A DNA stretch of 64,000 nt. Source: Diospyros lotus (lineage: Eukaryota; Streptophyta; Magnoliopsida; Ericales; Ebenaceae). Shown here piece after piece: positions 38,801-50,800 of this stretch. Each line of letters starts with the position of its first letter. Position 1 is the first letter of the stretch. The notes under the pieces were generated by a model. That model saw only the letters and a list, made by a program, of their open reading frames with translations, did no database searches and was not told where the DNA came from. The translations under genes were made by a program, and so were the position numbers. Where the stretch lies: assembly GCF_014633365.1 (NCBI RefSeq), contig NC_068350.1, positions 1,059,001 through 1,123,000 on the forward strand. The letters run 5' to 3'.

Positions 38801-41800
38801 GAAACAGGCTCGTAGAGCTTGGTACACAAAGTTAAGGAATGTTCTTCAATCTTGGGGTTTCTTAAGGATTGCCTCAAATGGTTCGTTGTTTATCAAACGA
38901 ATATCTACCTTTGTCATTTTTATTTTGGTGTATATTAATGATATATTGATTATAGGCTCGGATTCTGCTGCTTTACAAGCTTGTATTCATGATCTTGACA
39001 CCCATCTTGCTCTGAAGACCCTAGGTTCTGTTAATTACTTCCTAGGATTTTAGGCATATAGAGATAGCAATGGTCTCTATCTTACTCAGTCAAAGTATGT
39101 GTTAGACTTGTTAAAGAAGGTTGCTATGTTAGATTGTAATTTGTGTGACACCCTAGTTGATACTGCTGTATCTCTAATTGATGAAGGTGAATTGTTTGCT
39201 AATCCATCCTTGTATCAAACACTGGTTGGGTCACTGCAATATCTTACTTATACAAGGCCAGACATAGCCTTTGGAGTGAATAAGCTTAGTCAATTTTTGG
39301 CTAATCCTAAGCAACAACACTGGTTGGCTTGTAAAAGGCTGTTGAGGTATCTTAAGGGTACAATCGGTCTGGGCCTCTTATTTTCACCCTCTTCGGTAGA
39401 ATTACCCTACTGTTTTCACGGATGCCGATCTTGCTGGTTGTAAGGTGTCTAGGCGATCAACTAGTGGGGTGTGTGTATTTCTTTGTGATAATCTATTCGT
39501 TTGGAGTTCGAAAAAAAATTAGTGGTTGCTCGGTCTATTGGGGAGTCTGAATATAGGGCTATTGCTCAGGGTGTGACAGAAGTGTTGTGGCTAAAATCCT
39601 TATTTGGTGAGTTGGGCTATTCGTGTGTGCATACTCCAATGATTTGGAGTGATAATCAAGCAGCCAAGAGTATTGCTGAGAATTCGGTTTTTCATGCCTG
39701 TACAAAACATATAGAGATAGATATTCATTTTGTTCATGAGAAGGTGGAGAAGAATGAAGTTGAGATCAGATATGGCCTTACCACTCATCAAATAGCAGAT
39801 GTGTTTACTCAAGGATTACCAAGGAGCAGGTTCAAGTTTTTGGTTGACAAGTTGCATATGCAACAGTCTCTCATGGTTGCTGATTCTCAAGGATTTATTG
39901 CTAGATGAATGCTCAAAGGGAAGTCCACTTTGAGGGAGAATGTTGGAGAGATTACTTGAGCTTGTTTTTGTTAGAATACTTGAGATTGTTTCTGTTATGT
40001 ATTTACTTAGTGTATGCTGTTAGTGTGCTATTAGTATGCGGTGATGTGGTTTCTATTATGGTGGTTAGGCACAGTTGTATATAAGCTTGATGAGCTTTCA
40101 TTGTATGTGTTGAGAAAACATTTATTCATTTTCTAAGAAGTAAAGTTCTGAGATCGTTCTCTTCTTCTCTCTTGTGCCCTAGATTTCTATTGCCCTAACC
40201 TTATTTATAGATTGGAGGGGGAAATTGGTCAGAAATGGGGAAAGATAATAGATAGAAATGAGGGGAAGAGTTGAAGATCAGAACAGAGTGAGAGAAATTA
40301 TCAGAACGGGAGGAAGAAATTAGAGAGAATTTGAGAGAGAAAAATAGGATTCAATTATCATTCAACATATATCCTTCCATTCGTTTACAGTCGCCTTTTA
40401 TAGGCATATTTGGCTCCTAACTGAATGCTTAACAATACCCATGTGCTTCTAACCAATTGCTAAAATATCTCATAACAACTATTATAAGTCCATTACCATA
40501 TTGCCTCTCTATTGTTCCTAAGGTCATGACAATTGCCCCCTCCTTGAGAGAGTTCTTGTCCCCAAGAATTTGCAGCAAGTAGGCATTGCTCTTCATCCAA
40601 TCCTAGCTTTCTCTATTTGGTTTATCCTTCTTTCTTTCTCCTTCTAAGCCACTTCCTTTTCACCTTTATGTTCTTTCTGTTTTGCCTTTCCTGCCAAGGT
40701 AGAGTGTATTATTTGAGAGTTCTTATATAGAGATTATGCCAGTGAGTTGTAATAACAAGCAGTCAAACAACAACCTCCCCTTCCATCTTCTCCCAGACCT
40801 TGTGGCAGTCCTTCTGTCATGTCCACTTAAGCTGTTCCTTCCTTGCCAAAACCAACACTGGAGACTGTTTGATACCTACTTTAACCCAAGTCAAGGACGA
40901 CTCAGCCTGGTTCGGAACCAAAGCCCCAGCGAAAGAATGTCTTTTCTCAACCTCCAACTTCTTCCTTGGATCCAAGTCCTTGAAAAGTGTCTGTCTAAGT
41001 GCCTCAGCCTTAGGATTAGTTTCTGTAGAGCCAACATACGATTGTTCAGGTCCTAGTTGTTCCATTAGACCTTCTTTAACTGCATGTGGACCATCACAAT
41101 TGTGACCCTGCCTCGGATAGATGTTACATGCATTGCCATTCTCAACTCCAATTTGATTTAGACACTGATTATCACCGAATCATCAGCTTCCTGCTTTTGT
41201 AAAATGTGGACTACACCAATCTCCTTATCCAATCTTCTTTCATCTTCGGAAACCTGAGTTTCATTGACAAGTTCGCTTTAGTTACAACGCCCACATCCTT
41301 GATATTGACTTATGTTTCAGTCAGAACCTCCTGATTCCATGCAAATAATCTAGCAACTCTTTTTTCTTTGTGTTTGTTGGAATTTTTCTCTACATGAACG
41401 GATGAAGCATGTGAGAATGGATTGAAGTTTCATAAAGAGGGAGATTGAGGAAAGAGGGATTAGTTTATCCTATATTCCCACCATTGATCAAGTAGTTGAT
41501 GTGTTCACAAAAGCTGTGGCAAGACCAGGTTTTGAGACATTAATTGGCAAGCTGGGAATGACTTGTATCTTATATACTTTATCCTATATTATCTATTGTT
41601 GGACGAGATTAGAAGATTCAAAGTTAAAAAGGGAGTATAATAGATAGATAGAGGCCGAGGATAAAGGAAGAAGCGCACGGTTGAAGTTTAAATCAGATAG
41701 ATAATTCTAAAGTTTAAAGTTTTGTAGTTTTAAAGTTTGATCTTTTTCCTATTTTTCAGGAGATAAATCTTCCTCGTTTCTAGGGGATAAATAACCTAAA

Positions 41801-44800
41801 TTTTCTCCTACTTTATTGGAGAAAAAGTAGGATGTAATCTATATATATTACTCCCCTTGTGTTCAATAGAAATTAATCAAGCTTTCAAGGTTTTAAGCTT
41901 GTTTCAGTGTTTGTGACATTATTTTTAGGACCAATCTGTTTGGACCTAGACATGACTAATTGACCAATTTTTTTTCTATTTTTTGTGGACTTGACAGAGA
42001 TCCAATTTTAATCCATCTAAGGCTGATGTTATGATTCTTGTTCTCCAACCTGTTGAATTTAGGAGACAATTCCTAAACAAAAAAGATGATACTGTCTTTA
42101 AGATATGGCTATTGAAAATAGATGTTCTCTAGATTTCACTAGTTCTTGTTATGAATAAGCATAATATTCTCATGTCCTTCCACCTTTTTTTATTTTATTA
42201 TTTTATTATTTTTTATCTTTGTTTATCTGAGGAGAAAATATGTAGTTTGAGAATATAACTATTTAAGTCTAGTTATAAAATCATTCAGTACATGTAGTTA
42301 TACAAAAGTAGTGTTTCTTTTCTTCCCATAAGCTCCCAGGTTGAGCTCTGAAGTCTTGTCAGATGGATGCTGTGTCCAGTGCTAATCATATTATTTCTGG
42401 CAGTAGCTTTATTGTTGATAATGTTTCTTCTCCTCATTCTTTTGTAAGCTCTCATGGTTTGTAGCCCTGTGAGATTGTCTTTTTATAAACGCTGATGGCT
42501 AGGTTGCCTTTTGTTGAATATATTACTTACAAAAGATAAAAAAAGTATTGTTTCTTTTGTACTCAAATATGACCGGATGGTGATAACTTCATGTTTTCAT
42601 GTCAGGGGATTGAATTGTATTTTTGTGATGTATGCTCTTTAATTATTTCTTCTTTTGTCTTGTCACATTTTGTATAATAACTTGCATATCTACAATTACA
42701 GTGCTCTAACAATACCTGTCGTGTGGCATATCACCCTCTTTGTGCACGTGCTGCTGGTTTTTGTGTTGAGGTAACTTCTTCCTTCATCCTAGTTGTTATT
42801 GGCTTTTAATTGTCCTTGTGCGTGCATATCTATGTCTTCCTTGACATTTATATAGGCTTCACGAAATGATAACATAGCTTATGTTATGTATATGTTTGTG
42901 TTTTTATTATTGTATGTTCATATAGCTTGAAGATGAGGACAAGTTACATCTAATTTCTATGGATGAGGATGAAGATGAACAATGCATTCGGTTGCTTTCC
43001 TTCTGCAAGAAGCACAGGCCCCCATCTATTGCACGTTTAACTGGTGATGATCGGATTGTGCCAATGCCTCCCGAGCATTCAGATTACTGTCCTCCATTGA
43101 ATCCATCTGGTTGTGCTCGAACTGGTATGTTCTTGAATGGTCATTGTTGAAGTGGTAGTCTTTGAACAAACAGTTCCTAAGAGTCACCCCATTTGCCTTT
43201 TCATTTTCTTCTTGCTCTCTCTCTCTTTACTATTCATTTTGAATTTGAAAAATGTTTACCATGTTTGCCTTTGTTTTTTGTTTTGTTTTTTTTTTCAATT
43301 CTCTTCTCCAAACAGAACCTTACAATTATTTTGGAAGAAGAGGAAGGAAAGAACCGGAAGCTCTTGCTGCTGCATCTTTGAAGCGCTTATTTGTAGAGAA
43401 CATACCGTACTTGGTTAGGGGACATTGTCAACATGCGGCCTTGGGCAACACATTCTCAACTCATGCACTGGCTGGTTATAAATTCTACCTCAATCTTCAA
43501 AAGCTAAATGCCTCTCAGCTTGATGCTCCCAAAAGCATATTCTCAATGGCTGAAAAATATAAATACATGAAGGATACCTTTAGAAAAAGGCTGACATTTG
43601 GTAAGCATAAAGTTTTATTTTCTTTAAATGTTTAATAATATTTGAGTCAATTAAGATTTCCTAAGTTCTTTTAATGTTGTTTTCTGTTATTGGTGTTTTG
43701 CTATATGTTTTTCTATTATGTAAAGTTTTATAGTAAATTCTCTTGTTCTTTGTTTTACTCGTACCTTCTCATACCATAATTATGACTCCTCTTGGTTTAG
43801 GTGTTTTCCCTCAAGCATATATAAAATAGTTTTTGTTGAAGAAATTGATGCTGACTAGTATAGTGAATTGCTGTAATTAGTTATGTTGTTTGTTGTATTT
43901 AGTAAAGGATTAGTTAGGTAACTAAGTCGATTAGTTAGTTTGTTGTTAAGGATAGCTGGATATAAATAGTTCAGCTATTCCTTATTTCATTTTGATTAAT
44001 TCATTGATTGAGGCATTCTTCAGAACCTCTCATTTTTTCTTGTGTGATTTTTTGTTTTTTCATTTTACATCTGAAACCCTAGTTACATGGTATAAGAGCC
44101 TTTGACTTACGTCCATGGCATTTAATCAAGATTGCAGTGCCTCCTCGTTACCTCGATCAAACTCTTCTTTATCTTATGACTCGCAACTCGATTTTGCTTC
44201 AGTTGTAAAATCCTTCAATTTTGTCCCAATCAAACTTGATACCAGTAATTACATGTTTTGGAAGGCACAAATCTTAGCGACCATTAGCGCCCTTGACTTG
44301 CTTCAATTCGTTAACAAGTCTCCGCGTCTGCCCAAATATGCTCCAAATACGGAAGCGGGAGGATTTGATTTATTGTAAATCCAGCATACACGACCTGGAT
44401 TTGATCTGATCAACTTCTTCTTGGATGTTTTTTTTTCTACGATGGACAAGGAAGTCCTCGCATAGGCGATACATTGTGAATCGTTAGAGGAGGTATGGTC
44501 TTCTCTCGAGACTCTCTACTCGCAGTAGACTGTTGCTAAGTCATTTCAATTAAAATTGCAACTACGATCAGTTAAGAAGAACTCTCTTTCTGTTAATGAT
44601 TATATTTTGAGAATCAAAACTATTGCACATGCTCTAGCTGCTATCGTTAAACCCCCAAGTGATAAGGATCTGTTGTTAGCGATTTTGTATGGCCTTGATC
44701 ATGATTATGAAATTGTGGTGAGCCTTATTGCATATTAGATGGATGAGATAAACTTAGAGAAAGTTCAATATCTCTTGTTAATGCATGAACAAAGATTAGC

Positions 44801-47800
44801 CACTAAGAATTCATCTGCCTTTTCCTTTGTTAATTTTGATTATGCTGTTTCACCATCCATGAATGTGAATGTTGCTTCTTATGGATCTGGATCTGACAGT
44901 GGCTATGTTAATAATAGAGGAGGTTTTGTATCCCGTAGGGGTAGTTATCTGAATAGAGGGGGCAGGAGTCGAGGTTGATTTGGTGGTAGGAGAGTATATT
45001 GATAGCTATGTGGTAAACTTGGCCATTTTGTAGACAAATGTTACCACTGCTTTGATAGGGGTTTTCAAAGAGTTTCTGGTCAGAATCAAAGTCTTGGTGG
45101 AGGTGGTTCTTAGTTTCAATCAGATCCGCATGTTTTTCTAGCTGGTCCTAATGAATCTAATGAAGCTTTTATGGCTGACTTAGGGTCTACCTCTTACGGT
45201 TATTTGCCTCAGTCCATTGATACTCAATCCCAAGCCTCACCTTGTGGAGAATCTCCTTGGTTTGTTGATTTTGGAGCAACTAACCACATTGCCACCACCC
45301 TCAACAATCTTTCTCTATCCTCTCCATATCATGGCGTTGATAAAGTTGTTGTTAGCGATGGTAAGAAATTACCTATTTCCAATGTTGGTGTCAGTCATTT
45401 ACATACTCAAACTCACCCTAGCTCCATTATTTCATTACCTAATATACTTCATGTTCCTCATATGAAGAAGAGTCTCCTTAGTGTATCTTAGCTCACAATG
45501 GATAATAATGTTGTTGCTGAGTTTAATTATACTTCTTGTTTGCTTAAGGACAAGGACTCAGGGCTGGTGCTACTCTGAGGAACACTTAAAGATGGCCTAT
45601 ATCAGTTGGTACTAGCATTTGGTCATGTTGTGTCCGAGTCCAAGGCTATTCCTTCTTTCAAGACATCAGAAGTTGCTGCTACTTTTCCTGTTTCTTCAAA
45701 TAAATGTACAAGACAGTATTTGTTCTCTCTAGATTTGTCATCTAGCATAAATGTAGCCCAAACACGTAATGTTGGGTAGCAGTGGCATGCCAAATTAGGG
45801 CACCTTGCATCTCATGTACTACAACATGTTTTGAATGAACTTCATATTTCTTGTTCCAAGTCTGCTATTTCCTTTTGTGATCCTTGTAAAATTGGCAAAT
45901 TACACCAAATTCCATTTGCTCATTGCTCCATTACCATAGTTGTAAAAGGCGCACCTAGGCGCAAGGCGCTAGTTCGGCGCCTCGCCTGGGCCGTGGCAAG
46001 GCGATTTCAATGAGGCCCTCGCCTTGCACAGTGAGGCGTCGAGGCGAGAGGCGCGCCTCATGAAACTTAGATTTTAATTAAACCTGGGCAGCCCAATTCC
46101 TCCTCTCTTCTCGGTTTCAAAATGTATACATTACAACATATTTACATTTCTTTAGTTTAAGTAAATGTTCACATTTTCTTTTGTTTATATTTTACCTTCC
46201 ATTTACTTTAATACATAAATGTAAATAAGAAAGTACCCCTTATTTGGATTCAATAAAAATATCTAAAAAATCAAAATCCATAACATTAAGAAAATATAAT
46301 TTTGGTTTTAGTACAAATTTGGGATTTAGTGATTTTACCACCTCCAAAATACATACCTACTATTTCTTGTAAAATTCATTAAAAATCATTTTAACAACAA
46401 TGAATATTAGCTATCAAAATACCGAGAGATAGTTTTTCGAAATGAAAACATTTTCTTATATGTCTCCTTATAATGCGCTAATCTTCCATACTTAGAAAAA
46501 TAACATTTTTTAAAATGAAAACATTTTCTTGATTGTGGACTTGAAGTGTTTATATGTTTGTTTAGAACTTTGTAGCATGATTGGTACTTGTTTGAGTTTG
46601 AGACTTTAAGTTTGAACTTTGATGATGTTTCTAGTTTAGAATTTGCATGATGAATGAATCAACTTTGATGATGTTAGTTTTGAATTTGAAGATAATGAAT
46701 CATTAATGATATGCATGTGTTATTATTGATAATTTGATAGTTTTTTATGATTTTACAAGATTTTGAGTTTTTTTCCTAAAAGCTGCGCCTCGTTTCGCAA
46801 AGGCGTGCCTCGCTTCATGCACCTCGCGCCTTAGACTCTAGGACCCTTTGCACCTCATGCCTTTCAGAACTCTACCCATTACAATAAAACAACCTTTAGA
46901 ATTTGTTTATTTTGATGTATGGCGTCCAACTCCTATTACTTCTACTGAGTGTTATCGTTACTATCTTATCTTTGTTGATGCCTATACAAGATACACATGG
47001 CTATTTCCCTCGAAACTAAAGTCTGATGCCTTACCCACTTTTATGAATTTTCATAAGTTTGTTGAGTTACAATACAACTCAAAACTAAAAGCCTTGCAAA
47101 CCGATAATGCGGGAGAATTTAAAGCCTTTTTTCCCTACCTTCAGACCTGTGGCATTCAGCCTCGTTTTACATGTCCTTATACTCACCAACAAAATGGTGT
47201 TGCAGAAATAAAACATTGACATATAGCTAAGATGGGTCTTACATTGTTAGCCCATGCTCATATGTCTTTAAAATTTTGGGTAGAAGCATTTCAAATAGTT
47301 GTCTACACCATAAACCTTTAACCTTTTGGATGCTTCTGCTTTCCCTATCTTCGACCTTATAACCGATACAAGTTTGATTTTCATTCTTCCAAGTGTGTGT
47401 TTCTTGGTTATAGCCATGTTCAAGCGGGGCATAAATATTTACATCCTACGGGTAGAATATATGTCTCTAGACATGTTAAATTTAATCTAGATGAGTATCC
47501 TTATCCTAGCTTGTTCTTACCCTCAGCTTGTTCCTCATCTGCAGTTCAATCTCATGGTCCTTCAACCTCTATTCTTCATTTTCTTCCTTCTCTTTATTTT
47601 GATGTTTCTCGAGTAGCACAACCTTTAGTTCCTTCCTTATCACCTTCTGATCTTGCTGATTTTGTTTCCTCTCCTATTATGTCTTCAAAGCCTTCTTCAA
47701 ATCCGCAGTCTTGTTAGCCTATTCAGCCCCATATTCCTAAACATAAACTTGCTCTGGCACCTTCTATTCATCCTATAATAACACGATCTAAGTTCAAACA

Positions 47801-50800
47801 ACCTATTGCTACCTCCCCCATGCATTGATGAGTACCCTAGAACATAATTTAGTCCATGAAGGTCTCTTAGATTCTCATTGGGTTACGGCTATGAAGGAGG
47901 AGTTCTCTGCATTACAACACAATCATACATGAGATTTAGTTCCATTTTCATCTAATATGAATCTTATTGGTTGCAAATGGGTATTTAGGGTCAAGTGTAA
48001 ATCTGATGGGTTAATTTTCAAGCATAATGCTCGTTTGGTAGCTAAGGGTTTTCTTCAAACTTCTGGAATAGACTATGTAGAGACCTTTAGTCCTGTTTTT
48101 AAGGCTCCCACCATTAGAGTTTTATTTTTTTCTTGGCAATCACTTTTGGTTGGGACATGCAACAAGTGGATGTTAATAATGCATTTCTCAATGAGGACCT
48201 AACTGAATATGTATACATGTCACAGCATGAGGGCTTTATTGATTCCAAATTTTCCTCCTATGTTTGTAAGCTGAAAAAGTCACTCTAAGGTCTCAAACAA
48301 ACACCTAGAGCTTGGTACACCAAATTAAGGACAACTTTGCAAAATTGGGGTTTTATCAGGTCTGTTTCAGATGCTTCTTTGTTCATTAAGAGAACCACTA
48401 AAGCTATATTGTTCATATTGGTGTATGTTAATGATATTCTTGTCACGGGGTCTGATCTTATTGCTCTTAAGGTCTGTATTCATGATTTGAACACTTATTT
48501 TGCACTCAAAACCTTAGGTTCAGTCAATTATTTCATAGGTTTTGAGGCTCATAGAGATGTTAGTGCTATGTATCTTACACAATCCAAATACACATTGGAT
48601 TTGTTGAAAAAGGCAAGAATGCAAGATTGCAAGCGTTGTGAGACACCCGTGAACTTGGGCATTTCATTGACTGATGAAGGGGATAGTTTTTCTGATCCAT
48701 CACTTTATAGAACCATTATTGGTTCTCTCCAATAATTGACCTATACTCGACCAGATATAGCTTTTGTGGTTAATAAATTGAGCCAGTTCCTATCCTCTCC
48801 TAAAGTGCAACATTGGATGGGTTGTAAACGGTTACTTCAATATCTCAAGGGCACAATAGGTCTGGGGTTGCTATTTGCACCTACCTCTAGTGAGTTGTGC
48901 CTAACGGTTTACACTGATGTAGACCATGCTGGCTGCAAAGTAACTAGGAGATCTATTAGTGGGTTATGTGTATTTCTTGGCTAAAATTTGTTGGTTTGGA
49001 TCCCTAGGAAATAGTCTGTGGTGGCTTGTTCTATGAGAGAAGTAGAGTATCGTGCAATAGCACAAGGAGTGATTGAAATCATGTGGTTAAAATCTTTGTT
49101 TTCTGAATTGGGCTATCCATTAGCCCATGTTTTAGTCTTATGGTGTGATAACCTAGTAGCAAAGATCATAGCAGAAAATCCAGTGTTTCACTCATGTACC
49201 AAGCATAGTGAAATAGATGTGCACTTTGTTCGGGAAAAGGTGGAAAATGGAGGGATTGAAATTTGGTATGTTCCTACTCTACATCAAGTGGTAGGCATCT
49301 TTACCAAAGGACTATCAAGGGACAGGTTGCCATTTTTGTGTAAGAAACTTGGGCTCAGATTATCTCCTCTATATTCTCATTCAGACAAGACTAAGCTTTA
49401 CCTATTCTAACTCTGCTAGGAGGTCTAATCTGAGGGGGAATGTTGAAGAAATTGATGCTGACTAGTATAGTGAATTGCTGTAATTAGTTATGTTGGTTGT
49501 TGTATTAGTAAAAGATTAGTTAAGTAACTAAGTTGGTTAGTTAGTTTGTTGTCAAGGATAGCTAGATATATATAGTTCAGCTATGCTTTATTTCATTTTG
49601 ATTAATTCATTGATCGAGGCATTCTTTAGAACCTCTCATTATCATCTTTCTCTTGTGATTTTCTGTTTCTTCATTTCACTTCTGAAACCCTAGTTAGAGT
49701 TTTTGCCTTGTTTCAGTTTGCAATAATCATCTTGATCCATATTGGCTTCATGTTCCATAGTTCAATCTTTTTCAACATCCGTTTCTCCTCAAAATAATTT
49801 GCCTTTTACCTTTCAAATCCCACCATTTTGTTCGAAAACATAGTTTTTTTTTTTTTTTTTTTTCATTTTTGTTGCTCTTCATTATTTCTTCACTATTTTT
49901 TGATATGGATGTCAAGAACCATAAACCTACGTTGAATGGGTAGACACTCTCCTATTATAAGTTTTCAATTCTTATGCAGGGATGTTTATCTTGTTTGAAA
50001 GTAGTCTATTTGGGTAGTTGATACACCACCATTTTTTTGTGATCTAATTCTCATCGTGTTCCTGAACATGATTGTTAGAGTATCTCACAACCCCACACTA
50101 ATTCTCTCAACTCAACCAACTTGCTATATATAACCCAAGAACATACTGATAACAGAAAGCACAAGAAAACACCACAAAGCGAGAAACACACACACGAAAA
50201 CATCAAGATTTATCCTAGTTCGATCTTGAAATCCAAGACCTACATCCAGACTGCTAGGCACCGCATAAATCCACTATCTTGAAACCCCCAAGGGATGATT
50301 ACAACGAGAACTTAATCCCTCCCGCCCATATACACTGAAAGCTATAGGGAAATTAGGGAATACAAGCTAAGAACCAGCCACTCTCTACCTCTCGCACTCA
50401 ATCCCCAAATCAAGACAGTAAACTGGAAGCAATACTTCACAAATACAGGCGCACAAAGACTCCTCTCTCCCTTCACCCCTATCCACGACCCCTATTTATA
50501 GGATATAGGGGTGCGGAGCACATAGAAGAAAGAATAAAACAACTAACTAACCGCCGCCTAACAGAATAACTAATTCACATAAGACGGCTGCCTCCTTCTA
50601 GAAACAGACCTTCTAGAAGAGCAATAAAATCTAACGCTACAACAGGAAAGAAACTATGCAGCAGAATAAAGATACATGATTTACATTTAATCTAATCTAA
50701 TACAAATGTTACAACAATGATATTAGCATGATAAGATCATATGCTGTAGTGAAATCCAAAATAGCTTTTTCCAAAATTTTTCCCTTACTCCATAGCCATA

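Larger units (their letters stand above)
34115..40209 (+). mobile_element. Copia-B retrotransposon nested in the Gypsy LTR
   Basis: This plus-strand Copia element is bounded by 269-bp LTRs (34115-34383 and 39941-40209) and the TSD GATTG (34110-34114 and 40210-40214). The primer-binding site TGGTATCAGAGCC is at 34384 and the polypurine tract TGAGGGAGAA ends at 39940. It is related to Copia-D in intron 16. A hAT element sits inside its integrase-reverse transcriptase linker (37152-38184). By eye its LTRs differ at about 18 positions. Confidence 0.94.
34032..41370 (-). mobile_element. Gypsy retrotransposon fragment inside Copia-A (split by Copia-B)
   Basis: The LTR-like part runs 34032-34114 and 40215-40531, starting TGTCGTGTACC and ending GGTCATGACA. 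It is followed at the right by TTGCCCCCTCCTTGAG, which on the minus strand is a polypurine tract abutting a 3' LTR. The minus-strand translation next to it ([14 protein letters not shown]) resembles the C-terminal end of plant Gypsy polyproteins. The right part ends near 41370, where Copia-A RNase H resumes ([12 protein letters not shown]). No second LTR is seen, and about 90 residues of Copia-A RNase H are missing, so the insertion has been trimmed or came with a deletion. Confidence 0.6.
28842..41906 (+). mobile_element. Copia-A retrotransposon with nested insertions, intron 13
   Basis: This plus-strand Copia element is bounded by LTRs at 28842-29152 and 41597-41906 and by the TSD GTGTT (28837-28841 and 41907-41911). 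The primer-binding site TGGTATTAGAGCC follows the 5' LTR directly. It has taken a solo LTR in gag (30049-30366), another between integrase and reverse transcriptase (32224-32643), and a Gypsy fragment in RNase H (34032 to about 41370). The Gypsy fragment in turn was hit by Copia-B. By eye the LTRs differ at roughly 15-18 positions in 310, so it is not recent. Confidence 0.93.
43834..49698 (+). mobile_element. Copia-D retrotransposon in ATX intron 16
   Basis: This plus-strand Copia element has LTRs at 43834-44087 and 49441-49698 and the TSD GTTTT (43829-43833 and 49699-49703). The primer-binding site reads TGGTATAAGAGCC, with one change from the usual form; the polypurine tract GAGGGGGAA ends at 49440. 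Its proteins are closely similar to Copia-B but the LTR sequences differ, so it is a sister family. A hAT element is inserted in its integrase region (45935-46874). Confidence 0.94.

Noticed and set aside
40817..41065. 82-codon minus-strand frame in the Gypsy fragment as a host gene
   Set aside because: It lies between a Gypsy polypurine tract and the resumed Copia-A RNase H, so it is most likely decayed Gypsy coding or noise; I could not identify it.
28842..49698. Possible single giant retroelement across introns 13 to 16
   Set aside because: ATX exons 14-16 lie between 42702 and 43600, and each Copia element has its own LTR pair and TSD.
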